Below the pieces are notes generated by a model. The model was given only the letters and a program-made list of their open reading frames with translations. It made no database searches and was not told the DNA's origin. Both the position numbers and the translations under genes were made by a program. From positions 1 to 33,924 of the forward strand of contig CAYOIN010000011.1 in NCBI GenBank assembly GCA_964404095.1: 33,924 nucleotides of DNA. The letters are read 5' to 3'. This DNA comes from CAZLQR01 sp964404095 (GTDB taxonomy: Bacteria; Patescibacteriota; Microgenomatia; UBA1406; GWC2-37-13). Of the stretch, positions 7,849-15,027 are shown piece by piece. Positions within the stretch are counted from its first letter, which is position 1; every line of letters starts with the position of its first letter.

Positions 7849-8839
7849 TGGCGGTGCGCTCTGTGGGAGTTCACGGAACCAGTACGGGACCTATATTGTG
7901 ACACAGAACATTCTTCGAACCCTCGCAAACGATACAGAGAACACCTACACAACATATCTATACAAGCGCCTTGGTACGGATGTTACGCGCTTTCACCCCA
8001 TTACGTATCGCATTCTCAGACCCTCGCTTGGCTGGATGGCGGTTCGAGTAAGTATCGACCAGATGGTACATCCGAGCGATCTCTATCTTGGTCTCAATCA
8101 AGCGATTCCGTGGTACACACCTGCAAAGGTGATCACAGTACTCCACGGCCTCTCATTCTTTTTTCACAAAGATCTCTATCCACATTCTTTCGAAGCATTG
8201 AAGGATCAGGTGCTGTTTGCGATATCACGTTCGGACACGGTGTTCGTGCCATCCGAACGGGTGAAGCAGGAACTCGCAGAACAGTTTGGATATGATCGAG
8301 CGATTGTCAATCATTTTGGGATACCCTATGACATGGCGAACGGTACCCGAAAGAAGAAGCTGCCAACAAAGCCGTCTTTTCTGTTCGTTGGGATGGATCA
8401 CCCGATTAAAAATATCTCGTTTCTGGTGGATGCCTTTACCGTACTGAAGTCTGATCCCCGAATGAAGGATGCGGAGCTTGTGCTTGTGGGTGAACACGAG
8501 CAATGGAGTAGTGCCAAGCGATGTATCCGATCTGTTCGGGCGACGCGGGCAGAACTCGCGGAACTCTATAGAAATGCATCTGCATATCTTAGCGCTTCGC
8601 TCTATGAGAGCTGTAATCTTCCGATTCTTGAAGCCCTTGGCAACGGTACACCGGTCATCGCAAAAACGGGCGCCGTGATCCATGAGCTGCGGGACTCCGT
8701 CACGGTGGCAGACAAGCTCGAGGAGTTTGTTGAGGCTATGAAACATACCGTTCTGAGTAGTCGAAACACATCGCAGCATCCGATCGGCTCATCATTTTCA
8801 TGGGATCACTTTTGCGAACGGTTGAAGGAGGCGTACTAG
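7832..8839 (+). CDS. Family 4 (GT-B) glycosyltransferase
   Basis: The protein is 335 aa with a GT-B fold. The N-terminal Rossmann half begins MKISVDGGALCG and includes a glycine/asparagine-rich acceptor loop. The C-terminal half has FLFVGMDHPIKN at the domain junction, YLSASLYESCNLPILEAL with the EX7E donor motif at E259 and E267, and GNGTPVIAKTGAVIHEL. This pattern is typical of GT4 mannosyl/glucosyltransferases using nucleotide sugars. The start at 7832 overlaps the flippase fusion by 17 bp, and the next gene begins 1 nt after its stop, so it belongs to the glycan operon. It presumably adds one sugar to the lipid-linked repeat on the cytoplasmic face. The specific sugar is unknown. Confidence 0.87.
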   Translation: MKISVDGGALCGSSRNQYGTYIVTQNILRTLANDTENTYTTYLYKRLGTDVTRFHPITYRILRPSLGWMAVRVSIDQMVHPSDLYLGLNQAIPWYTPAKVITVLHGLSFFFHKDLYPHSFEALKDQVLFAISRSDTVFVPSERVKQELAEQFGYDRAIVNHFGIPYDMANGTRKKKLPTKPSFLFVGMDHPIKNISFLVDAFTVLKSDPRMKDAELVLVGEHEQWSSAKRCIRSVRATRAELAELYRNASAYLSASLYESCNLPILEALGNGTPVIAKTGAVIHELRDSVTVADKLEEFVEAMKHTVLSSRNTSQHPIGSSFSWDHFCERLKEAY

Positions 8840-8840
8840 T

Positions 8841-9863
8841 ATGAAGGTTGTGCTTGTCCGAGGATCGTACCTGAATCTGTTCGAAGGACAGAACTACGAG
8901 CCCTTGCAGAGCTCGGTCAAACTTCTTGCCATCGGGTCACTTCATACCATCCATACCTCTTTTCCATTCCCTACCATGCGACTGCCGTCGCTTGCAGACG
9001 GAGGAGTTCCTCGATGGATTGCGAATCGAACGATTGGGGACAGGCAGAACCTGTGGGGACTCCAAGGCCTTGTTCAAGATGCGGACATTGTTCATACTGC
9101 AGATCCGCACTACTACTACAGCTATCAACTAGCACAGATGCGACACATGGGCGTTATTCAACGACTCATTGCAACAAGCTGGGAAACGATTCCATATAAT
9201 AATGAATCGACATCGGCAAAGCGAAGAATAAAACAGTTCTCCATGCGGTATATCGATCATTTTCTCTGTCATACCGAACGTGCGAAGCGCTCGCTGCTCA
9301 CCGAAGGTGTCCCACAGAACAGGATATCGGTGATACCACTTGGAGTCGATCTACAACGATTTTATCCACACGGAAAGAATCGGCAACGGGAAGAGTTTAC
9401 GGTGTTGTTTGCTGGTCGAAATGTTGCAGAGAAGGGAGTTGATGATCTCGCAACACTGGAGCTGCTCGGAAATTCAACGAGATTTATTCGAGCGCATGAC
9501 ACTCCGTACCACCTGATGCCGTCGTTGTATCGGTCGGTGGATTGCTTTATTCACCTCGCTCGCTCAACTCCTACCTGGGAGGAGCAGTATGGTATGGTTC
9601 TAATCGAAGCTTTGGCGAGCGGTCTTCCGATTGTAGCGTACGACTCAGGATCGGTAGCTGAGGTGGTAGGAGATGCAGGGATCTTGGTACGAGAGGGATC
9701 GATACAAGAGCTGGCGCGCTCAGTCGAGCTACTGCATCGAAACAGATCACTACGAGATCGGTTGGGGAGAGCGGCCCGTAAGAGAGCGGTTCAGTTCTTC
9801 GATAGAAACCGATTTGCACAACGGCTGCTCCGACTCTATAAAAAAAACAGGTATACTTCTTGA
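8841..9863 (+). CDS. Family 4 (GT-B) glycosyltransferase
   Basis: The protein is 340 aa and a second GT-B enzyme, not closely similar to its upstream neighbour. The N-terminal half includes ADIVHTADPHYYYSYQLAQ and IATSWETIPYN; the middle has ISVIPLGVDLQRFYP and FTVLFAGRNVAEKGVDDL, the classic start of the Glycos_transf_1 domain. The donor site EX7E is E248 and E256 within EEQYGMVLIEALASG, followed by LPIVAYDSGSVAEVVGDAG. All expected motifs are present and the length is normal. It starts 1 nt after the preceding stop and ends just before the next GT2. It acts in the same lipid-linked glycan pathway; the substrate cannot be predicted. Confidence 0.9.
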   Translation: MKVVLVRGSYLNLFEGQNYEPLQSSVKLLAIGSLHTIHTSFPFPTMRLPSLADGGVPRWIANRTIGDRQNLWGLQGLVQDADIVHTADPHYYYSYQLAQMRHMGVIQRLIATSWETIPYNNESTSAKRRIKQFSMRYIDHFLCHTERAKRSLLTEGVPQNRISVIPLGVDLQRFYPHGKNRQREEFTVLFAGRNVAEKGVDDLATLELLGNSTRFIRAHDTPYHLMPSLYRSVDCFIHLARSTPTWEEQYGMVLIEALASGLPIVAYDSGSVAEVVGDAGILVREGSIQELARSVELLHRNRSLRDRLGRAARKRAVQFFDRNRFAQRLLRLYKKNRYTS

Positions 9864-9864
9864 T

Positions 9865-10599
9865 ATGCAGATCACGGTATGCATCCTCACTCAAGGAGAA
9901 GCATCGTTAAGCAACGCTATTGCATCGGTCAAGGAAGCAGACGAGATCTTGATCGTCACCGCTGGAGATACGCGCCTTCCCATGCGGCTACGGAAGGGGA
10001 TGAAGCGCGTCATTAGTTCGGTTGCAGACGACTTTGCTCAAGCGAGGAATCTCGGTCTTACCCATGCAAAGCATGGATGGGTGTTGTTTCTTGACTCGGA
10101 TGAGGTCGTTACTCCACAGCTCTGGAACGAGATCAAGGATGTAACTTCTCAAGAGACACATCGAAGTTGCTATCGAATCCCCCGTATTGATCGGTTTTGG
10201 AATCGTGAGCTTCGTTTCGGAGAAACGATGAAGGCTCGATCGTCGGGTTTTGTGCGATTGGTGAAGCAGAATTCGGGTGTATGGAAGGGGAGAGTGCATG
10301 AAGAGTTTATTACGACGCACCCAGTAGGACAGCTCCGATCATCCATCGAACACAGACCACATCCGACCATTGCCGAGTTCCTCAGATCGGTTAATCACTA
10401 TAGTGATCTAAGGGCCTCTGAGCTGTTGGAGCGAGGGGAGCGCTTTTCGTTGGTGAAGCTCTGTATTTTTCCGCTCGCGAAATTTATCTACACCTACGTT
10501 GTTCTCTTTGGTTGGCTCGACGGAGCGGCAGGATTCACCTACTCCTTCATGATGAGTTTTCACTCATTTCTTGTTCGAGCTAAGATGCTCCGCTTATGA
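9865..10599 (+). CDS. Family 2 glycosyltransferase (WaaE/KdtX-like)
   Basis: The protein is 244 aa with a GT-A fold. MQITVCILTQGEASL is the first strand, AQARNLGLTHAKHGWVLFL leads into the metal-binding DSDE at residues 77-80, and VHEEF plus a SVNHYSDLRASELLERGE segment give the same order of features as the GT2 at 5168. The two appear to be distant paralogues. The C-terminal third is hydrophobic and basic, consistent with peripheral membrane attachment. The ATG at 9865 lies 1 nt after the previous stop; the longer in-frame start inside the upstream gene is unlikely. A TTGCAC - 17 nt - TATAAA pair at 9814-9842 inside the upstream gene could be an internal promoter, but this is weak. The stop overlaps the next ATG (ATGA). 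Confidence 0.88.
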   Translation: MQITVCILTQGEASLSNAIASVKEADEILIVTAGDTRLPMRLRKGMKRVISSVADDFAQARNLGLTHAKHGWVLFLDSDEVVTPQLWNEIKDVTSQETHRSCYRIPRIDRFWNRELRFGETMKARSSGFVRLVKQNSGVWKGRVHEEFITTHPVGQLRSSIEHRPHPTIAEFLRSVNHYSDLRASELLERGERFSLVKLCIFPLAKFIYTYVVLFGWLDGAAGFTYSFMMSFHSFLVRAKMLRL

Positions 10600-11726
10600 T
10601 TACGATTGCTACCGGTGCACTTTTTCTTCTTGGTCAACTCGGGAGACTTGGGTTCTGGAACCAAACCATAGTAGTGTATGCGTATGAGCTCGGTCTCGGC
10701 ATCGGGGTTGTTCTCCTGAGTATGCAGCGTCGATACCGAACGCAGCTTCGTCGGCCAACGCTTGTGCTCATTGGAGTACTCTGCTGCTCACTGTTGTTAT
10801 CTCTCGGTCAATATGTCGTAGGTCAGCAGGTTATCGCTACACTCTACCTTGTTCGGTTGAGTCTCTATCTCATTGCAATCGATATTGTCCCGCGGTATCT
10901 CAAAGATAGGTGGCTAACACTCCCTCATCGGTACAGTCACATTATCTGCCTAGCACTGATTATTCCGGCGATAGCACAGTACCTCTTCTTTCCTGATCTT
11001 CGATCATTGTTCTACCAAGGTTGGGATCCACATGCATACCGAGTCTTTGGACAGTTTTTTGAGCCAGCGATCGCAGCGGCGATCTATGGAAGTATGATCA
11101 TCCTCTTGCTGATGGCAAAGAGTACCCCTCGTTGGCAACGGTGGGCAATCGGCTACAGCACCATTCTCATGGGACTCTCCATTCTCACCTTTTCTCGTGG
11201 ATTTTACCTTGCAATGTTTGGAACCATGATCTGGATCGCTGCAAAGAAACGATCGGTGAGAAGGTGGGTACTGAGCGCTGTGCTTCTAATCGGTGTGCTG
11301 GTTGCGGTCAGTCCAAAACCGTTTGGAGAAGGCGTCAATCTTTTCCGGACCTCAACGATCACATCGCGAGTGCTTGATTATCAGGAAGCTGCGCATGTGA
11401 TTAGATCTAATCCGATTCTTGGTATTGGGTATAATCATCTACGATCTATTCGACCGGCGAACCCCGTACCAACGCGTGCAGTAAGTCATTCCGGAGCATC
11501 ATTTCATTCATCGTTCCTCATCATACTTGCGACCTCGGGGATTATCGGACTGGCGACATTTGTTTGGTATCTCTACTCGCTTGCATCTCGGTCAGAAACC
11601 GTTCAGTACCTGGTCATTTTTCTCTCGATTTTTTCTTTATTTGACAATGTACTTCTTCATCCATTTCTCCAGATGATGATACTGTGCGCAACGGGAGTAG
11701 ATCTTATTTCTCGTAGAAAATCGTGA
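10596..11726 (+). CDS. O-antigen ligase / Wzy-like polymerase family membrane protein
   Basis: The protein is 376 aa and strongly hydrophobic, with about ten predicted membrane helices. The large periplasmic loop and flanks show the Wzy_C/O-antigen ligase pattern: ILTFSRGFYLAMFGTMIW, then a basic turn, then AAHVIRSNPILGIGYNHL, then SHSGASFHSSFLIILATSGI. In this family the conserved Arg and His residues of the outer loops join lipid-linked glycan blocks to each other or to a final acceptor on the outer side of the membrane. It is the last gene of the glycan operon, which fits a terminal ligation or polymerisation step after flipping. The start overlaps the previous stop by 4 bp. The last 23 bp overlap a convergent gene. 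Whether it acts as ligase or polymerase cannot be told from sequence. Confidence 0.85.
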   Translation: MITIATGALFLLGQLGRLGFWNQTIVVYAYELGLGIGVVLLSMQRRYRTQLRRPTLVLIGVLCCSLLLSLGQYVVGQQVIATLYLVRLSLYLIAIDIVPRYLKDRWLTLPHRYSHIICLALIIPAIAQYLFFPDLRSLFYQGWDPHAYRVFGQFFEPAIAAAIYGSMIILLLMAKSTPRWQRWAIGYSTILMGLSILTFSRGFYLAMFGTMIWIAAKKRSVRRWVLSAVLLIGVLVAVSPKPFGEGVNLFRTSTITSRVLDYQEAAHVIRSNPILGIGYNHLRSIRPANPVPTRAVSHSGASFHSSFLIILATSGIIGLATFVWYLYSLASRSETVQYLVIFLSIFSLFDNVLLHPFLQMMILCATGVDLISRRKS

Positions 11727-12411
11727 TGGTTTTTTCCTCGGTATTTCCTGCGTTATCGGTGACCGTAACAGAAACTTTGTTCTCACCCTCTTTAAGTCTC
11801 ACCAAGGACTGAAAGACCCCCGACGCATCTACCGTTGCGAGGAAGCCCTGGATGTGAACCGACATCTCCTGCCCGTTGGTCTTACCTGCGACCTTCACCT
11901 CATCACGAGGGGTCTTGTACCCATCTGATGGCTCGGTGATTTCGAGTACCGGCTTTGCGGTGGCGTACGAGAATGACACCACCTCAGATTTTTTCGTTCC
12001 ATCGGTCTTGGTATTTTTCCCGACCGCGTAGAGTTCGTTTAGTCCTTCTCGGTATCTGTCGATGGTAGTAGAAAATGATCCATCACTTTGAACAGCGATT
12101 TTCTTAAGTCGTCGATCGTTGAGATAGAGTGTTACTTCCTGGAGATTATCCGCAGTTCCGGAGATGACAAGACTTGCTGTGTTGGTAGCGACCGGGACCT
12201 CATTAAACTCGAGGGAGTAGAAGGAGGGCGTCTTGCCGTAGTCGTATTCAGATCGCTTTCCACCTATGAGGTCGCCGATAAATACCGAGGAGTTCACCAA
12301 AAAGGAGAATCCAGAGGTCAGGAGAAACCAACCGAGAACAAGAAAAAACACCGTGTAAAACAGTGTTTTTTTGTGCGATTGTTTAGACTGAACTCGCTGC
12401 ACTCTGCTCAT
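11704..12411 (-). CDS. Membrane-anchored protein with Ig-like (glucodextranase-B-type) domains
   Basis: The protein is 235 aa. A basic N-terminus (KQSHKK) and one hydrophobic helix at about 17-40 anchor it, with the rest outside. Two beta-rich Ig-like modules follow: about 73-150 with LVISGTADNLQEVTLYLN, and about 152-235 with ITEPSDGYKTPRDEVKVAGK and the VSVTVTDNAGNTE end that typifies the glucodextranase domain-B (PF09136) type. Such modules mediate adhesion or glycan contact in surface proteins. The ATG lies 1 nt beyond the 3' end of the tRNA-Thr gene on the same strand, leaving no room for its own promoter or SD, so it is probably co-transcribed with the tRNA. The 3' end overlaps the O-antigen-ligase-like gene by 23 bp. 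The precise role is unknown. Confidence 0.85.
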   Translation of the reverse strand: MSRVQRVQSKQSHKKTLFYTVFFLVLGWFLLTSGFSFLVNSSVFIGDLIGGKRSEYDYGKTPSFYSLEFNEVPVATNTASLVISGTADNLQEVTLYLNDRRLKKIAVQSDGSFSTTIDRYREGLNELYAVGKNTKTDGTKKSEVVSFSYATAKPVLEITEPSDGYKTPRDEVKVAGKTNGQEMSVHIQGFLATVDASGVFQSLVRLKEGENKVSVTVTDNAGNTEEKTITIFYEK

Positions 12412-12412
12412 G

Positions 12413-12483
12413 AGCCCTTTGTCAGAATCGAACTGACGTTAATGGTTTACGATACCACTGTTCTACCACTGAACTAAAAGGGC
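12413..12483 (-). tRNA. tRNA-Thr(CGT)
   Basis: On the minus strand the 71 nt fold as a full cloverleaf: acceptor GCCCTTT/AAAGGGC, D stem GTTC/GAAC, anticodon stem GTGGT/ACCAT around loop ATCGTAA (anticodon CGT, reading ACG), a 4-nt variable loop and T arm GTCAG-TTCGATT-CTGAC. The discriminator is U. CCA is not encoded, so it must be added by a nucleotidyltransferase. The ATG of the Ig-like membrane protein follows one base after the discriminator. Confidence 0.95.
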
Positions 12484-12496
12484 ATCTGCTCACCAT

Positions 12497-12502
12497 ATTA
12501 TA
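12497..12502 (-). promoter_or_regulatory. -10 element of tRNA-Thr
   Basis: TATAAT on the minus strand ends 13 nt before the tRNA 5' end, placing the start about 7 nt upstream of the mature tRNA. No convincing -35 is visible at normal spacing. Confidence 0.5.
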
Positions 12503-12558
12503 CCCGAATGATCCTAACAAGCCTACTATAGCAGATCTACTGTGGGTGTCTAGTCGTA

Positions 12559-12600
12559 GGACCTTCGTGGCCGAGTCGTTGGAACACTTAAGACTGTGCG
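12559..12600 (+). other. Degenerate tRNA-like 5' half (Ser/Leu/Tyr type)
   Basis: The segment around GTGGCCGAGTCGTTGGAAC resembles the acceptor/D-arm part of a long-variable-arm tRNA, followed by AAGACTG as at an anticodon stem. The D stem no longer closes properly, no 3' acceptor complement is found, and the T arm is only a vague match. It is best read as a decayed tRNA fragment, or a chance match. It sits just upstream of the four-gene paralogous array. Confidence 0.3.
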
Positions 12601-12632
12601 TGAAAATATCCCTGCTCCGACTTTATTTCAGC

Positions 12633-12661
12633 TTCAAATTGAGGCTACAGTATGGTATACT
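12633..12661 (+). promoter_or_regulatory. Probable promoter of the four-paralogue operon
   Basis: TTCAAA (12633-12638), 17 nt and TATACT (12656-12661) give a plausible sigma-70-type promoter. The leader to the ATG at 12686 would be about 18 nt. The -10 is good and the -35 weak. Confidence 0.45.
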
Positions 12662-12685
12662 ATAGGCTCTAATATCTTGATATCT

Positions 12686-13441
12686 ATGAAAGAAGCAATG
12701 CCCAAACGTGCTCGCGATAAATACCCTTCTTACATGAATGATTTAGCGAGTACGAACGCAATCATTGGCAAACAAGAGAAGCGATCTGATCCTGACGGTA
12801 AGTATCGCTCAAAGTGGCAGATTCATTCGAGCGATCTTGCAAACTACGCTTGGACATTCGACAGGCTATTCTATGGCGGGTTTGAGTATGAGCTGGGAGA
12901 AATAGCTAAGCGAAAACCAGACGCCTCAGTTCTTGATGTGATGGCAACTGACATCGCTGTTGGTGACGCTATTGATCATGGCTTTGGCTATGGAATGGCT
13001 GTCTCGCTCGGCTTCCCCCCGGTAAGGACAGACCTCGAATCGAGAATCGATATAGTTAACGGTGATATTCTTTTTCGCAAGACCTGGGATGAAATCACTA
13101 ATCGTATGAAAGATCGGGGAATTGAAGGATTCGATGTGATTATTGCAAGGCCCGAAGGAGGTCTCGATCATCTCACCTCATTTCCACTCGTTCATTTCCG
13201 ATTACTGCAACGACTATGGCGACTTTTATCCTCTGATAATGGCCTTCTCGCTATTCAGGGACCTGTTGATTCCTACGATTTAGCAGAAGCTTATTTTGAT
13301 TGTCTCAGGAAGATATATGGTGACACAATTGAATCAACGGTTTTAGGTATTGATGGTTGGGGGTACAAAGTTGCACTGAGAAAGTATCCTGGAGCTCCTC
13401 ACTCATTACCAACGCCAAAGATGTTAGGAATTACACAATAA
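12686..13441 (+). CDS. Unrecognised methyltransferase-like Rossmann protein, paralogue 1 of 4
   Basis: The protein is 251 aa and I do not recognise a named family. It shares an ordered set of motifs with the next three genes: W-x-IH-S near the N-terminus, VLDVMATD at 82-89, GMAVSLGF, VNGDI, TWDEI, GFDVIIARPEGG (RPEGG at 155-159), LLQRLWRLLSSDNGLL, and C-terminal SLPTPKMLGI. The strand order matches a class I methyltransferase: motif I, acidic strand, GD, motif IV, then the LL-x-x-x-G strand. However, the glycine-rich SAM loop expected after VLD is replaced by M-A-T/S. SAM binding is therefore uncertain. The ATG at 12686 is preferred to an upstream in-frame ATG at 12596, which would precede the promoter; 12698 is another option. 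The next gene starts 1 nt after the stop. No signal peptide or membrane helix is present. Confidence 0.75.
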   Translation: MKEAMPKRARDKYPSYMNDLASTNAIIGKQEKRSDPDGKYRSKWQIHSSDLANYAWTFDRLFYGGFEYELGEIAKRKPDASVLDVMATDIAVGDAIDHGFGYGMAVSLGFPPVRTDLESRIDIVNGDILFRKTWDEITNRMKDRGIEGFDVIIARPEGGLDHLTSFPLVHFRLLQRLWRLLSSDNGLLAIQGPVDSYDLAEAYFDCLRKIYGDTIESTVLGIDGWGYKVALRKYPGAPHSLPTPKMLGITQ

Positions 13442-13442
13442 T

Positions 13443-14219
13443 ATGGCAACGAAGGAAATATACATAGTACCGAAAGACAAAACCTATCTTCAATCGGAGA
13501 GGGAACGTACGCTATTCTTAAACAAGGGAACGGCCACCGCTGAGCAAATATCCGAACCTGGATATGAAGAGCGAGGTGGGTGGTACATTCATGGGAGCGG
13601 CGTTATCGACTACGAGGAATCGTTTGCGGCAGTATTACCGAGAACAAAACCACTCAGAAAAGTGATGCGTGAAATTGGATCTCATCCAAATGCAGCGGTA
13701 CTAGACCTCATGGCTTCCGACGCGTATGTTAGAGAAGCGGTCGAGCAGTATGGCTTCGAGTTCGGCCTCGCGGTTTCACTCGGCTTTCAACAATCGACTG
13801 AGCGACCTGAGCGAGGAATCGTAAAAAATGTAAACGGCGACTTATTAAGATCTGATACATGGGACCAGATTCGAGATACTATAAATCGGAGGGGGACGAA
13901 AGGTTTTGATCTGATTGTTTCCCGACCTGAGGGTGGGATTTCAAATATTTCAGTTCTAGCCGGCACACACTTTAGACTCTTGCAAGAAGCATGGAGGCTC
14001 TTGAGCGCTGACAACGGCGTTATGTTATTTCAAGCTCCTAATGTAACATTTGAGCGCTACGGTGCCCCTTATCTCCTGAGACTTCAACAGGCTGGTATGG
14101 CTACCGTTGTATACCACTATCTTGGGGACCAGTCTCCTATTCATCCCGTTAAATTAGTCAAGACAAAACACTCACCTGAAATATTACCAACACCGAAGAT
14201 GTTGGGAATGATGAAATAA
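13443..14219 (+). CDS. Unrecognised methyltransferase-like Rossmann protein, paralogue 2 of 4
   Basis: The protein is 258 aa. Its conserved core is clearly homologous to its neighbours: GGWYIHGSG, VLDLMASD at 86-93, FGLAVSLGF, VNGDL, TWDQI, GFDLIVSRPEGG (RPEGG at 161-165), LLQEAWRLLSADNGVMLFQAP and C-terminal ILPTPKMLGM. It is closest to paralogue 1 at the C-terminus, where both end in LPTPKMLG, whereas paralogues 3 and 4 end LLPxPR. The junctions on both sides read TAA-T-ATG, which suggests a recent block duplication of gene plus spacer. It is cytoplasmic by appearance. No function is proposed beyond a likely nucleotide- or SAM-type binding fold. Confidence 0.75.
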   Translation: MATKEIYIVPKDKTYLQSERERTLFLNKGTATAEQISEPGYEERGGWYIHGSGVIDYEESFAAVLPRTKPLRKVMREIGSHPNAAVLDLMASDAYVREAVEQYGFEFGLAVSLGFQQSTERPERGIVKNVNGDLLRSDTWDQIRDTINRRGTKGFDLIVSRPEGGISNISVLAGTHFRLLQEAWRLLSADNGVMLFQAPNVTFERYGAPYLLRLQQAGMATVVYHYLGDQSPIHPVKLVKTKHSPEILPTPKMLGMMK

Positions 14220-14220
14220 T

Positions 14221-15027
14221 ATGAAAGAATTTATCCGTCCAAATCGTACCCTCGGGCGAACGCTTGGTGTACAGCATATTCCGAGTGAAAGCATAATCGC
14301 TCGTCGCAATGAGCGAAGCTTTGATCGGAACGGAAACAACCTTGCGGGCTGGACCATCATCCATAACGGAATTCGCAGCTATGGCAAAACATTTAAACCC
14401 GTTCTCGATGATGTACCTCTGAAGCAGGTATTCTCCGAGCGGGTTAACGAGGTTCCTTCCCCAAAGGTGCTAGATCTTATGGCGTCCGAGTTATTTGTAA
14501 TCGATGCTGTGTATGATGGATTTGATGCTGGACTCGCGGTTTCGCTCGGGTATCCACATGATCCATATTGGGATGACATGTTTGGTAAAGGAAAAGTAAA
14601 TATGGTGAATGGGGACATTACTCAGAAAACAACGTGGGATGAAATTCAGAGACGAAGTAGGGAGATTGCGCCTGAGGGCTTTGATATCATCATTTCTCGT
14701 CCCGAAGGCGCCCTTGAGGCTAAATTCATTGGAGAAAGTCCATTGCTTGCATTTCTCATGCTGCAAAAAATGTGGTTGTTGGGAGCTTCGCGATCAACGC
14801 TTCTCTTTCAAGTCCCACGGCGATATGCAACACAATTTGCGGAATATGCCGATGTACTTAGTGAGCATGGTGTTGAAGTTCATATTCCTGGAAGGTTTTA
14901 TAGAAGGATAATTCATATGGCTGGCCACCCGGAAAATGGTGGGAGTAAATATGGATTCCCTGTCCGCATAGAAAAAACACCCGACTCACCCCGCCTATTA
15001 CCAAGACCAAGAACGCCCCAAGTATGA
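14221..15027 (+). CDS. Unrecognised methyltransferase-like Rossmann protein, paralogue 3 of 4
   Basis: The protein is 268 aa. Shared motifs are GWTIIHNGIRSYGKTF, VLDLMASE at 83-90, AGLAVSLGY, VNGDI, TWDEIQ, GFDIIISRPEGA (160-164, with the last Gly changed to Ala), LMLQKMWLL and TLLFQVP. It ends YGFPVRIEKTPDSPRLLPRPR, a C-terminal strand shared with paralogue 4. The DNxG turn before the last core strand is SRST here, so this member is the most altered at that turn. It starts 1 nt after paralogue 2 and overlaps paralogue 4 by 4 bp (ATGA). The RPEGA variant and the turn change could mean a non-catalytic partner; that is inference. Confidence 0.75.
   Translation: MKEFIRPNRTLGRTLGVQHIPSESIIARRNERSFDRNGNNLAGWTIIHNGIRSYGKTFKPVLDDVPLKQVFSERVNEVPSPKVLDLMASELFVIDAVYDGFDAGLAVSLGYPHDPYWDDMFGKGKVNMVNGDITQKTTWDEIQRRSREIAPEGFDIIISRPEGALEAKFIGESPLLAFLMLQKMWLLGASRSTLLFQVPRRYATQFAEYADVLSEHGVEVHIPGRFYRRIIHMAGHPENGGSKYGFPVRIEKTPDSPRLLPRPRTPQV

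Noticed and set aside
12596..12685. Upstream in-frame extension of paralogue 1 starting at 12596
   Set aside because: It would begin inside the tRNA-like fragment and run through the likely promoter. The added 30 residues have no counterpart in the other three copies.
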